A stretch of 64,000 nt of DNA from G963663735 sp963663735 (GCA_963663735.2 CAXXHN010000002.1:186001-250000); one strand, 5' to 3'; counted from the stretch's first letter, positions 17,905-32,413 are shown. Made by a program: numbers and translations. The notes: generated by a model not told the origin, from the sequence alone.

Positions 17905-19671
17905 ATGAAATTCAGGATTTCAATCGGACAGATTAATCCCAAGAGTGGAGATATCTCGGGAAACACATCTAAAATCATCAATGCCATTCAACGGGCTGGA
18001 GAGGATTCAGCTGATTTATTAGCCCTGCCTGAGATGTGCCTGACCGGATATTGCCTGGATGAAAAGCTCCTGATGAACCTCGACTTTCTGGAAGATAATA
18101 AAAACACGTTGATCCGTGATATTGCTCCCGCTTCCCGGAACATTGATGTGATTGTCGGGTTTGTTGACTTTGATCCCGGCAAGACCGGGCCGGACGGCAG
18201 GCCGGTCCGCTATAACGCGGCCGCTCTTCTCCAGAAAGGGAAGGTGAACCGTATTATCCATAAAAGGCTCCTTCCTTCCTATAGATACTTTGATGATAAG
18301 AGATACTTCAAACCTGGATCAGATTTGACTCCGGTTGAAATCCAAGCAAGGCAGGGCAGGATCAAAGCCGGAATCCTTATCTGTGAAGATCTCTGGGACG
18401 AAAGTTACGAGGTCAAACCATACCAGGAAATGGTTGAACAGGGGGCAGAGTACATTTTTTGCATAAATGCCAGCCCTTTTGTCTGTTCCAGCCATGGGGC
18501 ACAGGACGGAAAACGGTTTATCAGGGATAAGCTTATCAGGGATCATATCCGGAAATCAGGTGTTCCCATTATCTGGGTTAACACCGTGGGTATCGGCGAT
18601 AATGGAAAGAATATCATAACCTTTGACGGGTTGAGTTGCGCCTATGACCGGCATGGTGAAACCGTGTCAGCTTTTCCGGCATTTTCTGAACACCAGGAGA
18701 CTGTAGAATTTGATTCACAGCGGGCGGTTCCGGTTAAGCCGGCACCGTTTGACAGGGAACAGGAGATATACGAAGCCCTGGTGATGAGTGTCCGGGACTA
18801 TTACGAGAAAGTAGGCATATTCAGCGGAGTCATGGAAGCTGTTTCCGGCGGCATTGATTCCGCGCTTGGGGCCGCGATAGCCTGTGACGCTGTGGGTCCG
18901 GAAAAAGTGAAACTTTATAACCTCCCCAGTCGATATAATTCTGACTTGACAAGGTCAGCGGCTAAGGAACTTGCCGATAACCTGGGAGCAGAGTACAGGA
19001 TTGTTCCGATTCAGAATATTCTCGACCAGATGCTGGCTGAATTTGAATTAAACCTGCATCCTGTTCGAAATTCACTGACTGAGGAAAATTTACAGGCCAG
19101 GATCAGGGGAAGCCTGATGATGGCTGAAGCCAATGACACCGGACAGCTGCTCCTCACCAACGGCAATGAAAGTGAAATGGCCCTTGGTTATGCGACTCTC
19201 TACGGGGATATGGTAGGAGGAATTGCCGTGATCGGAGACCTCTCCAAGCCGGATGTGTACCGTGTTTCCCGTTACGTGAACCGGCGTCATGGCCGGGAAA
19301 TAATTCCTGAAGTCATTTTTGAGATTCCCGCTTCCGCAGAATTGAAGGATAACCAGGTCGACCCCTTTGATTATGAAATAATCGGCCCGCTGGTTAATGA
19401 TTACATTGAAAGGGGAGAAAGTCCCGGAGATCTCCTGGAGCGGTTTGTTTCCCGCAGCTTGAAATTCGGGGCTTATCCGGAGGATATGTATGAAAGATAT
19501 GACGAGAAGAAATTCCGTAGCCTGGTTGAAGAAATTTACGGGATGATCGGCCGTGCTGTTTACAAGAGAGTGCAGTCCGCGCCAATCGTTGTTGTTTCAG
19601 AAAGAGCCTTTGGCTTTGATCTGCGGGAGTCAATAATCAACGGCTGGGACGCGAAAAGGGCTAGTAGATAA
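17905..19671 (+). CDS. nadE: Glutamine-dependent NAD+ synthetase
   Basis: 588 residues with the two-domain layout of the glutamine-hydrolysing form. The N-terminal nitrilase-like amidase domain (~1-270) has the triad Glu43 (LPEMCLTGY), Lys120 (HKRLLPSYRYFD) and Cys160 (ILICEDLWD). The C-terminal synthetase domain begins near residue 285 and has the pyrophosphate loop VSGGIDSALGAA and the LLTNGNESEMALGY segment. It makes NAD+ from deamido-NAD+, ATP and glutamine in the cytoplasm. The ATG has TTGGAGGC upstream. The gene stands alone and its end overlaps by 11 bases the end of a small convergent gene. Confidence 0.97.
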   Translation: MKFRISIGQINPKSGDISGNTSKIINAIQRAGEDSADLLALPEMCLTGYCLDEKLLMNLDFLEDNKNTLIRDIAPASRNIDVIVGFVDFDPGKTGPDGRPVRYNAAALLQKGKVNRIIHKRLLPSYRYFDDKRYFKPGSDLTPVEIQARQGRIKAGILICEDLWDESYEVKPYQEMVEQGAEYIFCINASPFVCSSHGAQDGKRFIRDKLIRDHIRKSGVPIIWVNTVGIGDNGKNIITFDGLSCAYDRHGETVSAFPAFSEHQETVEFDSQRAVPVKPAPFDREQEIYEALVMSVRDYYEKVGIFSGVMEAVSGGIDSALGAAIACDAVGPEKVKLYNLPSRYNSDLTRSAAKELADNLGAEYRIVPIQNILDQMLAEFELNLHPVRNSLTEENLQARIRGSLMMAEANDTGQLLLTNGNESEMALGYATLYGDMVGGIAVIGDLSKPDVYRVSRYVNRRHGREIIPEVIFEIPASAELKDNQVDPFDYEIIGPLVNDYIERGESPGDLLERFVSRSLKFGAYPEDMYERYDEKKFRSLVEEIYGMIGRAVYKRVQSAPIVVVSERAFGFDLRESIINGWDAKRASR

Positions 19672-19960
19672 TTTCCGGGTAGGAGCCCAGTACTTCTCCG
19701 CAGTTTTCACACTTGATGACTTCAGGTATTTCAGCAAAGCGGGGAATCGATTTCCACATATTCAGGATTTCCTGATTGCCGTTATCAGCGGGAGCCTCAG
19801 GGTTTCTTCTGATCTGCTTGGTATTGAAGCGGTAGATTGCTGTGTGTTCGCAGTTGTAACAGGTGATCTGGCGGAAATTAACGGAAGGCTCCACGGTTTT
19901 GTATTCGTCCTGGATTACCTGATTATCGGGAGAGTTTTCTGAATCACTTGGTTTGTACAT
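19661..19960 (-). CDS. Small zinc-ribbon-like protein
   Basis: 99 residues. Two CXXC pairs, CYNC (residues ~34-37) and CENC (near residue 85), are spaced as in a split zinc ribbon, with a charged, helix-prone stretch between them. The family is not recognised. The N-terminal 30 residues are polar and probably disordered. It converges on nadE with an 11-base overlap of the 3' ends. The regular CXXC spacing and the closing hydrophobic strand argue that it is a real gene, but no function can be stated. Confidence 0.6.
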   Translation of the reverse strand: MYKPSDSENSPDNQVIQDEYKTVEPSVNFRQITCYNCEHTAIYRFNTKQIRRNPEAPADNGNQEILNMWKSIPRFAEIPEVIKCENCGEVLGSYPEIIY

Positions 19961-20178
19961 GAATATTGTTTAAGTATAGCAAAAGACAGGAGAGTGATTC
20001 TTTCATTCCCTCACCTGTCAGGGTTCCAGTCATTAAATTGACTATATTATATCTATAAAAACCGTGACTGCAATTGATGTTTTTTATTCAGCCGGTTTAC
20101 AGTCTGGAAAATATTAAGGCGGAATAAAATTGTTAATTTTTGTGGCCAGTTAGAGAAGACTTCGTGCTGACATCCTTT

Positions 20179-20190
20179 ATTTGCTATAAT
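20179..20190 (+). promoter_or_regulatory. Candidate extended -10 promoter (P1) for the rRNA operon
   Basis: TGCTATAAT (20182-20190) is a perfect TATAAT with the TGN extension, about 190 bases before the 16S gene. No good -35 lies at the right distance, which an extended -10 can compensate for. Position and match are seen; activity is inferred. Confidence 0.45.
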
Positions 20191-20231
20191 TTAAACAGAA
20201 AATAGACGAATATGAATTCTTGTGTTTGCAC

Positions 20232-20260
20232 TTGAATATCGGAGTGGAAAGACGTATCAT
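20232..20260 (+). promoter_or_regulatory. Candidate sigma-70 promoter (P2) for the rRNA operon
   Basis: TTGAAT (20232-20237) and TATCAT (20255-20260) are separated by 17 bases. Two tandem promoters are common upstream of rRNA operons. This one lies about 120 bases before the mature 16S start. Confidence 0.4.
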
Positions 20261-20324
20261 ATGCAAGTCGTCACAAACCAGTGACGTGTTTTAACGACAA
20301 AGGCTGCGAAAGCCGGGGTTCGTT

Positions 20325-20345
20325 AGAGATCTTTGACAGGAAGAG
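20325..20345 (+). other. 5' arm of the 16S rRNA processing stem
   Basis: These 21 bases of the leader (AGAGATCTTTGACAGG and AAGAG) pair with 21968-21988 in the 16S-23S spacer, with a single G-U wobble. The long stem brackets the 16S gene, as expected for an RNase III cleavage site. The segment ATCTTTGACAGG also resembles the boxA antitermination region of rRNA leaders. Confidence 0.75.
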
Positions 20346-20381
20346 TAAGGAACGAAACAGCGGAGCGAGGAACCCGAATAC

Positions 20382-25164
<4,783 letters not shown>

Positions 25165-25245
25165 AAATTTACCCATTTGCAAAATATCTCAATGTGGATA
25201 ATGTTGTTTCCCTATTCTCCAGTTTCTAAAAAAAGTATTTAAGTT

Positions 25246-25363
25246 TACCGGCGGTTTTAGCGAAGGGGTAACACCTGTTCCCATCCCGAACACAGAAGTA
25301 AAGACCTTCAGCGCCGATGATACTGCACCGGAGGCGGTGTGGGAAAGTAGGTCATCGCCGGTT
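25246..25363 (+). rRNA. rrf: 5S ribosomal RNA
   Basis: About 118 bases. ACCGGCGG at the 5' end pairs with CGCCGGT at the 3' end to close the molecule, and the conserved loop TTCCCATCCCGAACAC is present. It lies about 80 bases after 23S in the expected operon order. Confidence 0.95.
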
Positions 25364-25380
25364 TTATTCATAAACAAAAA

Positions 25381-25410
25381 AGGGCTCCCCAAAAAGGAGC
25401 CCTTTTTTTT
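25381..25410 (+). terminator. Intrinsic terminator of the rRNA operon
   Basis: AGGGCTCC pairs with GGAGCCCT over a seven-base A-rich loop, directly followed by a run of T residues (eight). The flanking A-run opposite the T-run extends the stem. It is a strong rho-independent terminator at the expected place. Confidence 0.93.
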
Positions 25411-25640
25411 CGTGCAGAAGCCCGTGTCCAGCCTGAATTCTCAAGTTTCTTTAGAGCAATCAACCTGTCTTTAACTGTCTGGTAAAACCTTGATTTGGAT
25501 GCTATATTGAATTGGTTTACTGAAAAACTGTCAGTAACCTGATAAATTGTTATGGAGCGGGCTTGCCGGGAACTGGAGTGTTCTTAAGCTTACCAATCCA
25601 CTCATTTTCTTAATGGTTTTTAGTACGGATACCCAGGAAT

Positions 25641-26201
25641 ATGTCGTCACAAATATCTGTTGCAGGACGTGAGGAATGGCGTTCCTGGCTGATGGAAAAT
25701 CACTCTAAAACAAAAGAAGTTTGGCTTGTCTATTACAAAAAACATACCGGCAAGCCTACGATCACTTATAGAGATTCAGTGGAAGAAGCCCTCTGTTTCG
25801 GCTGGATTGACGGCATCCTGAGACGTATTGATGATGAAAGATACACTCATAGATTCACACCTCGCAATGCGGGAAGCAAGTGGTCCAAGTTAAACATTAA
25901 ACTAGCCCGGAAAATGATAGACGAGGGGCAGATGACTGAGGCAGGTCTGGTCGCGTTTAACAATAGAGAGATTGCAGTACGAATGGGCGAGAATCTTGAG
26001 GAAATAACTTTAACTCCAGAACTGGAAAAGTCCCTTCAGATTGATGAACAGGCATGGGCCAATTTTCAGAATCTGGCCCCCAGTTACCGAAAGCACTATA
26101 TATTATGGCTGCTAAACGCAAAGAAACCTGAAACAATTGCAAAACGATTAAAAGAAGCAATAGGACTTCTCAGGGAGAATAGAAAACTGGGCATGAAATA
26201 G
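25641..26201 (+). CDS. YdeI/OmpD-associated family protein
   Basis: 186 residues. It matches the YdeI/OmpDA family through REEWRSWLMENHSKTKEVWLV-like N-terminus, EEALCFGWIDGI, and FTPRNAGSKWSKLNI, followed by a C-terminal helical segment ending in AKRLKEAIGLL. Family members are small soluble proteins; some are linked to envelope stress or bacteriocin protection, but no biochemical activity is firmly known. AGGA lies upstream of the ATG. It is a single gene after the rRNA terminator. Confidence 0.88.
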   Translation: MSSQISVAGREEWRSWLMENHSKTKEVWLVYYKKHTGKPTITYRDSVEEALCFGWIDGILRRIDDERYTHRFTPRNAGSKWSKLNIKLARKMIDEGQMTEAGLVAFNNREIAVRMGENLEEITLTPELEKSLQIDEQAWANFQNLAPSYRKHYILWLLNAKKPETIAKRLKEAIGLLRENRKLGMK

Positions 26202-26296
26202 TTGATTTAACGGCATTGCCGCGGTGACAGGGATCTTTTGTATTCTGTAACATGTTGCAGTATTTCAGTAGATGAATAAGCAGGGAGGCTGGATCG

Positions 26297-27373
26297 ATGG
26301 GGAAGAGAGTAATTGTTTTATCGACGTTTTTATTAGCACTGATTCAGATTGCCGGATGTATGCAATCAGTCAATGATCCCGACAGCGGTGATTCAGAACG
26401 ATGGATGGAAATCAGCGCGGTGAAAAATCGTGTCAGCCATTTGGTACCGGCAACCTGGACTCTGGATAAATATCCTGATGCTAAAACCCTGACGCCAAAT
26501 TCAAAGATTGTCCTCTTTGATCAGGAAGGTCCTGGAGTAATTACCCAGTTCCACTCATCAGACTATGGACGGGGGGATTCGAGCAAGATGATCCTTCGGG
26601 TATGGTATGACGGAGAAGCTGATCCTTCAATCGATATGCCGCTTATGGATTTCCTGGGAGACATTGGTTCCTCTACACCGCCCTATTCTGTTCTTCATTT
26701 TTCACGGGTCCGCAAATCCCATAACTTCCGACTCCCCTTGCCGTTTCGTAAACATATTAGAATCGAGGTCGAGAATCCTACCCCTGACCACCTCTTCGGG
26801 TATATGGATGTGCAGTGGGACCAGGTTGAGAGTATTCCTGAAAATACCGGCTATTTAAAAGTCGCCTATCAGAGCGGAAGTTTTCAGTTCCCACATGAGG
26901 AATTGACTCTTTGTGATATTAATTCTCCCGGATCCATCGTCGCCCACTGGCTACAGCTGGTTGGTGACCACCCTGCCTGTGCCCATGGCCAGGCCACCTG
27001 CGAAGGAAACCATGAAATCTATCTGGATGGCGATACTGAGCCTACCTATGAATGCCTGGGTATCGAGGATTTCTATGGCCATTCCTGGGGCTTTTCCGGC
27101 CTTTCTTCGGATTTTTACTCTGCCATAGTTCTACTGGAAGAAACTCCTAAAGGAGGAACTAATGTGGCCATGGTCCGGGCCAGGGATACTGACAGGATAA
27201 ATTTCACCAAATCTTGCAGGATTCTTCTCACCTATCGGCATGATCTGGGTGAACCTTTCAGCTACGAAACCAGGAAAGGCAAGGCTCCTGCCCTGCAGCC
27301 GTTTGTTGACGGCACCAGCCTGGAGGTCCCGTATCGCAGCTGTATCTATTATTATGAGGGAATCGGCGACTGA
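26297..27373 (+). CDS. DUF2961 (GH172-type) lipoprotein
   Basis: 358 residues with a lipoprotein signal (LIQIAGC, Cys21). The domain matches DUF2961, now glycoside hydrolase family 172: GPGVITQF, LRVWYDGEADPSIDMPLMDFLGD-like segment near residue 105, and CEGNHEIYLDGD followed by GIEDFYG near residue 255. Characterised relatives act on furanosyl linkages (arabinofuranosides, difructose anhydride). It would act in the periplasm or on the cell surface on glycans. AGGGAGG precedes the ATG. Other glycan enzymes are scattered further right, with no transporter attached. Substrate is not predictable from the sequence. Confidence 0.8.
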   Translation: MGKRVIVLSTFLLALIQIAGCMQSVNDPDSGDSERWMEISAVKNRVSHLVPATWTLDKYPDAKTLTPNSKIVLFDQEGPGVITQFHSSDYGRGDSSKMILRVWYDGEADPSIDMPLMDFLGDIGSSTPPYSVLHFSRVRKSHNFRLPLPFRKHIRIEVENPTPDHLFGYMDVQWDQVESIPENTGYLKVAYQSGSFQFPHEELTLCDINSPGSIVAHWLQLVGDHPACAHGQATCEGNHEIYLDGDTEPTYECLGIEDFYGHSWGFSGLSSDFYSAIVLLEETPKGGTNVAMVRARDTDRINFTKSCRILLTYRHDLGEPFSYETRKGKAPALQPFVDGTSLEVPYRSCIYYYEGIGD

Positions 27374-27399
27374 GAATGCCAGGATTTTTGCATCGCTGA

Positions 27400-27807
27400 T
27401 TAAAAACCCGCAGCTACAACAAAACATGCGGCACAGAGCAGCAGCGAAACCGGGATCATAATCGATTTTTCCAGTTTGCTTTCCGATAAAAGGTTGCCCA
27501 AAAAACTCAGTCCAAAAATCCCGACCAGGATCCAGGTGAATACCTCGGACAGTACAGGTTTATTGAAGGTGATTAATAATCCGGCCTTCTCCAAAACGCA
27601 AAACGAGCCGAAAATATAGATATCAACCGCAACTAAACTTGCCAGGCGCAGTGATGCCGGGAGCTTTCGGTAATGACCACCCCACGCCGCCTTACCCATC
27701 GGGGCTCCCAGTGCTAATAAGCTCTGAAAGATTATCATTCCGAAAAATCCAGCTATGGCAATCCAGGCTGCTATCTGAGTAATCAAGAGGTTCATCTCCC
27801 TGTCCAT
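27400..27807 (-). CDS. Four-helix integral membrane protein, function unknown
   Basis: 135 residues with four membrane segments. The loop between helices 1 and 2, LGAPMGKAAWGGHYRKLP, is a conserved-looking signature that I associate with a widespread family of small uncharacterised membrane proteins. An in-frame second ATG lies four codons in. It stands alone and converges on the GH172-like gene with a 26-base gap. No function is proposed. Confidence 0.7.
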   Translation of the reverse strand: MDREMNLLITQIAAWIAIAGFFGMIIFQSLLALGAPMGKAAWGGHYRKLPASLRLASLVAVDIYIFGSFCVLEKAGLLITFNKPVLSEVFTWILVGIFGLSFLGNLLSESKLEKSIMIPVSLLLCAACFVVAAGF

Positions 27808-27936
27808 TTACATATTTCTGATTATGTTAAAAGGATATTACATTTAAAAGACAAAAAAACAGGAGGCACTTCAACTGGTCCGGCTGGAGGAGCAAATCAG
27901 TCCCCTGAGCGGCTGGACTTCACGATATTCATTCTT

Positions 27937-29007
27937 TCACTTTTTTTTGTTGTTTTTCATAACTGACTTGATCATCTGCCCGAATTTTTTATCTTTTTTG
28001 CGCTTTTCAATATAAGACATCTGATAATGTTTAGATTCTTTGAGCAGCTTGAAATAGTTATTGTAACGTTCCTGGGTCACTTCTCCGTTTTCAATTGCTT
28101 CCAGGATGGCGCATCCGGTTTCATTGGTGTGGGTACAATTGTTGAAACGGCAATTCTGCGAAAGTTTTTTAATATCTGAGAAGCTCCCATCCATGCCGCC
28201 GCTGACCTCAATGCTGCCAAGTTCCCGCATACCGGGTGTGTCAATCAGCATTGATCCCTGATCAAGAATGATCAACTGGCGACGGGTAGTGGTGTGCCTG
28301 CCTTTTCCGTCCTGGGCGCGTACAGTGTTTGTGTCCAGCAGGTCCCGGCCGATAAGGTGGTTCAGAAGCGTGGTCTTGCCTACTCCCGATGAGCCGATCA
28401 GGCAATACGTTTTTCCCGGCTCAAGCATCCGGCTGAACTGATCCTGCCCGAAGCCGGTTTTATTACTGAGGGTTATGATTGTGCTGGTGATGTTCGAGTT
28501 CCTGATCTCTGATATCCTTTTGGCCATCATTTCAGGACTGACTAAATCACTTTTAGTCAGGAGGATCACCGGCTCTATCCCCCCTTCATTTATCATTACG
28601 AGGTAGCGCTCCAGCCTTCGCACGTTAAAATCAAAATCACAGGCCTGTACAATACAGGCAACATCAATGTTGGATGCTATTAACTGATAATCAATTTTTT
28701 TGCCAGGAGTTTTTCGGCGCAGGAAAGATTTTCTGGGGAATACTTCATGGATGACGGCAAACGTGTTTTCATTATGGTACTTTACAGAGACCCAGTCCCC
28801 CACGGAGGGTAGGTCCATGCTCGACTCCGCTGAGAACAGAAGGCTTCCCGTTAGTTCAGCAATAACTTCACTATTTTCATTTCTTACAATATAGCTGTCC
28901 CTGTTGACTCCAGTTATTCGGGCAGCTCTGCAGCCAGGTATCTGCAAAGCCATGTTTTTATCTTGAAACCACTCATTAAAACCAAGATTCTTCAGTTCAG
29001 TATGCAT
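27937..29007 (-). CDS. rsgA: Ribosome small subunit maturation GTPase RsgA
   Basis: 356 residues from the ATG at 29007; an in-frame start 20 codons upstream gives a cysteine-containing extension unlike the family. An N-terminal OB fold is followed by the circularly permuted GTPase order: G4 TKSD, then the P-loop GSSGVGKTTLLNHL and G3 DTPG. The C-terminal zinc motif CRFNNCTHTNETGC is complete. RsgA binds the 30S subunit and checks the decoding centre late in assembly, hydrolysing GTP. The last residues are Lys-rich. It is a single gene. Confidence 0.95.
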   Translation of the reverse strand: MHTELKNLGFNEWFQDKNMALQIPGCRAARITGVNRDSYIVRNENSEVIAELTGSLLFSAESSMDLPSVGDWVSVKYHNENTFAVIHEVFPRKSFLRRKTPGKKIDYQLIASNIDVACIVQACDFDFNVRRLERYLVMINEGGIEPVILLTKSDLVSPEMMAKRISEIRNSNITSTIITLSNKTGFGQDQFSRMLEPGKTYCLIGSSGVGKTTLLNHLIGRDLLDTNTVRAQDGKGRHTTTRRQLIILDQGSMLIDTPGMRELGSIEVSGGMDGSFSDIKKLSQNCRFNNCTHTNETGCAILEAIENGEVTQERYNNYFKLLKESKHYQMSYIEKRKKDKKFGQMIKSVMKNNKKK

Positions 29008-29144
29008 ATCTTCACATTCTTTAGTACAGGCGTTAAACCTTCCGCAAAACTGGTAATTTCGATACAATCAGATAACTTCCTTATCCTACAGGATCACCGA
29101 CTGTCAGTGTTTATAGTTTTATCCGACCGGTATTGGGGCAGTTT

Positions 29145-30344
29145 TTAGCTCTGCTCAATAATGCTTCCGGTTTTTTTATCCCGCAAGATGAGTTTTTGCC
29201 GTCCGTCCGCCATCGTTTCCTTTTTTACGAGGTCGTATTTATCATCCATGAAGATGTTACCGACCGGGCTCGTCTCCCTTAGATCCTGTCCTCTCCAGTC
29301 ATCCAACTGAATCGGCTCCCACTGCCTGGTCCGGGACGATTTGTAACAGGCATCCAGGATGGCGTTAACTACGTATCCGTCATAAAATGTCTCCATCGGT
29401 GTGCGGCCTTGGTCCAGGGCGGCGAAAGCATCCAGGAACATATGGGTATAACCCAGTTCATTTACTTCGTCACCGACCGGGAAGAGCCATCCCTTGTCAG
29501 TTTCGGCCTTTTCAGCGACATAACCTCCCTGGCCGACATTGGTGAACATCTGGAATCCTGTTCCGAGAAAATGGTCAAGCCAGATGGTGCCTTCAGTTCC
29601 AGCTACTTCATCGCGCAGGTCCATTCCGCCGCGAAACGCCCAACTCACTTCGATCTGCCCCATGGAACCATTCTGGAATTTAATCAGGGCGATGGCATGG
29701 TCCTCTGCGGCAATGTTATGAACCAGGGTGTCAGCCCAGCACATGACCTCCACCGGCCTGATATCTTTGCCGATAAAGCAGCGGACAATCTCGGCACAAT
29801 GGCAGCCCATGTCTATCAGTGCCCCTCCTCCCGCCTTTTCCATATCCCAGAACCAGGCGCTGTGCGGGCCGGGATGTGTTTCTCTGGAGCGCACCCACAG
29901 CACTTTCCCTAAAGCACCGTTTTTAACAGATTCCAGTGATTTGAGTGTTTTAGGTGTGTAGACCAGGTCTTCAAGATAAGCAGCGAAAACACCTTTTTTT
30001 TCAACGTAGTCGAGCATCTCCTTAGCTTCCTGGGCATTACGCCCCAGTGGCTTGGTGCAGAGGATATTTTTACCGGCGTCAGCACACATTTTGATGGCCT
30101 CAAGGTGTTTGTTGTTGGGAATTCCGACAATCACGGTGTCGGTATCTGGATCGTTTATAACAGATTTCATATCAGTCGAATACCTGGGAATGTTCCAGTC
30201 TGCGGCAAACCTGCAGGCACGTTCCTCACTACGCGAAAAAACATTCATGATGCTGTGTTTGCTCTGGAATTGATGAAGGGTTTTGGTGTAGAACATTCCG
30301 ATGAGGCCGGAGCCTAATAGTGAGATCCTGTGCCCATTAATCAT
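29145..30344 (-). CDS. Gfo/Idh/MocA-family oxidoreductase
   Basis: 399 residues. The N-terminal Rossmann domain has LLGSGLIGMFYTKTL and the substrate-site lysine motif CTKPLGRN (near residue 97); the C-terminal alpha/beta domain has GGALIDMGCHCAEIVR, where the histidines usually take part in catalysis. Enzymes of this family oxidise or reduce sugars, inositols or related compounds using NAD(P). GGGAGG lies seven bases before the ATG. It lacks a signal peptide and is probably cytoplasmic, unlike many TAT-exported relatives. Substrate is unknown. No sugar isomerase or transporter is adjacent. Confidence 0.9.
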   Translation of the reverse strand: MINGHRISLLGSGLIGMFYTKTLHQFQSKHSIMNVFSRSEERACRFAADWNIPRYSTDMKSVINDPDTDTVIVGIPNNKHLEAIKMCADAGKNILCTKPLGRNAQEAKEMLDYVEKKGVFAAYLEDLVYTPKTLKSLESVKNGALGKVLWVRSRETHPGPHSAWFWDMEKAGGGALIDMGCHCAEIVRCFIGKDIRPVEVMCWADTLVHNIAAEDHAIALIKFQNGSMGQIEVSWAFRGGMDLRDEVAGTEGTIWLDHFLGTGFQMFTNVGQGGYVAEKAETDKGWLFPVGDEVNELGYTHMFLDAFAALDQGRTPMETFYDGYVVNAILDACYKSSRTRQWEPIQLDDWRGQDLRETSPVGNIFMDDKYDLVKKETMADGRQKLILRDKKTGSIIEQS

Positions 30345-30475
30345 GTTTTCCTCCCAGGTACATTTATTGAATCAGTTCATTTTACAATCTGGATAATTCA
30401 AGTTGTTTCTGTCCTTTGCCCCCGAAATAGTTGCGGGGTATGGGCAGCTGGTTGCAGGTGAATAAATAAATTGTT

Positions 30476-32413
30476 CTAAGGTTTAATCGTCACCAGCCCC
30501 TCACACCATTCCCGCAGGTCCAGGTCATCTCCGCTGATATCAGCCGTGAGGACATGAACCGCGCGATCACTACTACCACTACCGGCAGAAGAAATTGTAA
30601 AGGAGGATGATTTCTCCTGGTGAGAAGCAACCAAAACCTCCCGCTGGCCAGGAGTGACTTGTACCCCTTCAGGCGCGTTGATCCTGATCCTGAAGGTACG
30701 CGGGGCAGGGGAATGGTTGAAAATCCGGATAGAGACCTCTCCTGAACCCCCTCTTTTAATTTCAATGTTGTAGGGTTGGAAGCGGACCCATTGTTCATCT
30801 ATGCCGTAATTTGGGTCATCCCACGGAAAAAGTTGAGACAGGACTTCGCGTCGTTTTTCAAGAGTATTGATCATCAGGTCAAGCTGGTAAGGTGAGAAGG
30901 CAAAAGGCTGAACTATATGCTCGTTGATCAGCAGGGTTCCCGTCGGAAGTTTCTTCAGGAAATCCAGGCAATAGAAATATCCCATTCCCTCCTGCAGCAG
31001 GTTCCGGTTCAGCAGGCAGTAGTCATCAATTCCGGAAGGGGAAAATGAGTCTCCAATAAAGAAGATTTTTTCACCGCCGTCCCTGGTTACCAGCATGGCG
31101 TCATGATAAATGGCCTGGCCGGGAAAATAAAAGAATTCGAAAATGAATTCCTTCCACTGCATCTTATAACTGTCCGGCACACTCTGAATACCAGGGATTG
31201 GGTTGGGAGTCAGAGCCGGCATCCGGTACGCACGCGGATCAGCCAGAATATCGGAGGACCACTTCGTGGCGTAAACCGGGCAGTCAAATTTTTCAGCCGC
31301 CCTGGCGGCAAAATCAGTGTGATCATCATGATAGTGGGTAATGAACAGGCCGTCTACCGTGGTGACGGTCCCCTCTTCCTGGAGTTTCTTCACTTCCCCG
31401 AATACTCCCTCCGATCCGCAGTCCACCAGGAAGGCCGAGTTATCCCTGGAGACGATCAGCCTTGAATTACTGATCACTTTGATCCAGCCAGGGGGCTGGT
31501 CCTGGATTGTTTCAGCCCAGGGCATCCAGTCGACCTGGTCCGCTGAGCCCAGCGCCCGCTGAGCCAGGATGTCGTAGTCCTCCTTGAAGTACCAGCGACC
31601 GGCATTGACTGCCAGGTAATTGGCGTATGCCTCCTGAAGACGGTTGATCAGCTTGTTAATGGCCTCTGCCGGATTCTGGATAACCGGTCCGCGTGCCGGC
31701 ACCAGGAAATCGCACTGCTGATCCCTTACTTTTCGCAAGCTTTCCAGCAGGGCAGAGATCCTGCCGGCATAACCGTGGTATCCCCTGATCCTGGTTCCCG
31801 AAATAGAGTCTTGTAGGCTGTACAGGTCTAACAACTGTCCGTCACCGTAAATAAGGTCACCAGTGAAACCGATTTTATTTCCGCTTAGGTTTACAAAATA
31901 GGAAACAGCGCCGCGAGTATATCCCGGAGTGTCTAAAACGGTGAACGATAAATCCTGCCAGGTCAGGATGTCACCTTCTTTAACGGCCTGATTGACTGCC
32001 AGCGGCTCAGTGATCATTTTTGTTGTCTGCTGCTCATAATCGTGGAACTGACCGGTTCCTGTTGTGCCCACTTTCTCCCAGTATTCTTTTACCCCGGTGA
32101 ATTTTTCCAGTTCAGCGGCAGGGGCGGTGATGGAAACACCTGATGCCGCAAGATTCCGGGCCGCCCAAACCAGATCCCGCCGGAAATCGGTAAGCAGGAC
32201 CTTGTCCGGGGGTGTTTCGAATTCCTCGGAAGAGCCATAAATGACCAGGTTATGGTGGTTCCTTTGGATAGTGGCGCTATTGATAGCTCCCGTTGTTACG
32301 GTAAGGTCCGGACTCAGGTTCAATGGAGCTGATGGAAGCACCGGGCCCGTCAGGGTAAAAAGAATGAGCAGTGAGTTAAGCAATATTTTAATCAAATTAT
32401 TATTGTTTTTCAT
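30476..32413 (-). CDS. Exported protein with two metallo-beta-lactamase folds, the first degenerate
   Basis: 645 residues from the ATG at 32413, which opens into a signal peptide; a GTG 18 codons upstream overlaps the preceding gene's stop but lacks support. The second MBL domain has a full metal motif THYHDDH (near residue 357) and a later GDSFSP metal ligand. The first domain keeps the fold markers DTPGYTRGAVSYF and GFTGDLIYG, but the place of HXHXDH reads LLTDFRRDL (near residue 75), so it probably binds no metal. The last ~120 residues are beta-rich. It follows a NIF3-like gene in what looks like an operon. Substrate is unknown; hydrolysis of an extracytoplasmic ester or phosphoester is inference. 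Confidence 0.82.
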   Translation of the reverse strand: MKNNNNLIKILLNSLLILFTLTGPVLPSAPLNLSPDLTVTTGAINSATIQRNHHNLVIYGSSEEFETPPDKVLLTDFRRDLVWAARNLAASGVSITAPAAELEKFTGVKEYWEKVGTTGTGQFHDYEQQTTKMITEPLAVNQAVKEGDILTWQDLSFTVLDTPGYTRGAVSYFVNLSGNKIGFTGDLIYGDGQLLDLYSLQDSISGTRIRGYHGYAGRISALLESLRKVRDQQCDFLVPARGPVIQNPAEAINKLINRLQEAYANYLAVNAGRWYFKEDYDILAQRALGSADQVDWMPWAETIQDQPPGWIKVISNSRLIVSRDNSAFLVDCGSEGVFGEVKKLQEEGTVTTVDGLFITHYHDDHTDFAARAAEKFDCPVYATKWSSDILADPRAYRMPALTPNPIPGIQSVPDSYKMQWKEFIFEFFYFPGQAIYHDAMLVTRDGGEKIFFIGDSFSPSGIDDYCLLNRNLLQEGMGYFYCLDFLKKLPTGTLLINEHIVQPFAFSPYQLDLMINTLEKRREVLSQLFPWDDPNYGIDEQWVRFQPYNIEIKRGGSGEVSIRIFNHSPAPRTFRIRINAPEGVQVTPGQREVLVASHQEKSSSFTISSAGSGSSDRAVHVLTADISGDDLDLREWCEGLVTIKP

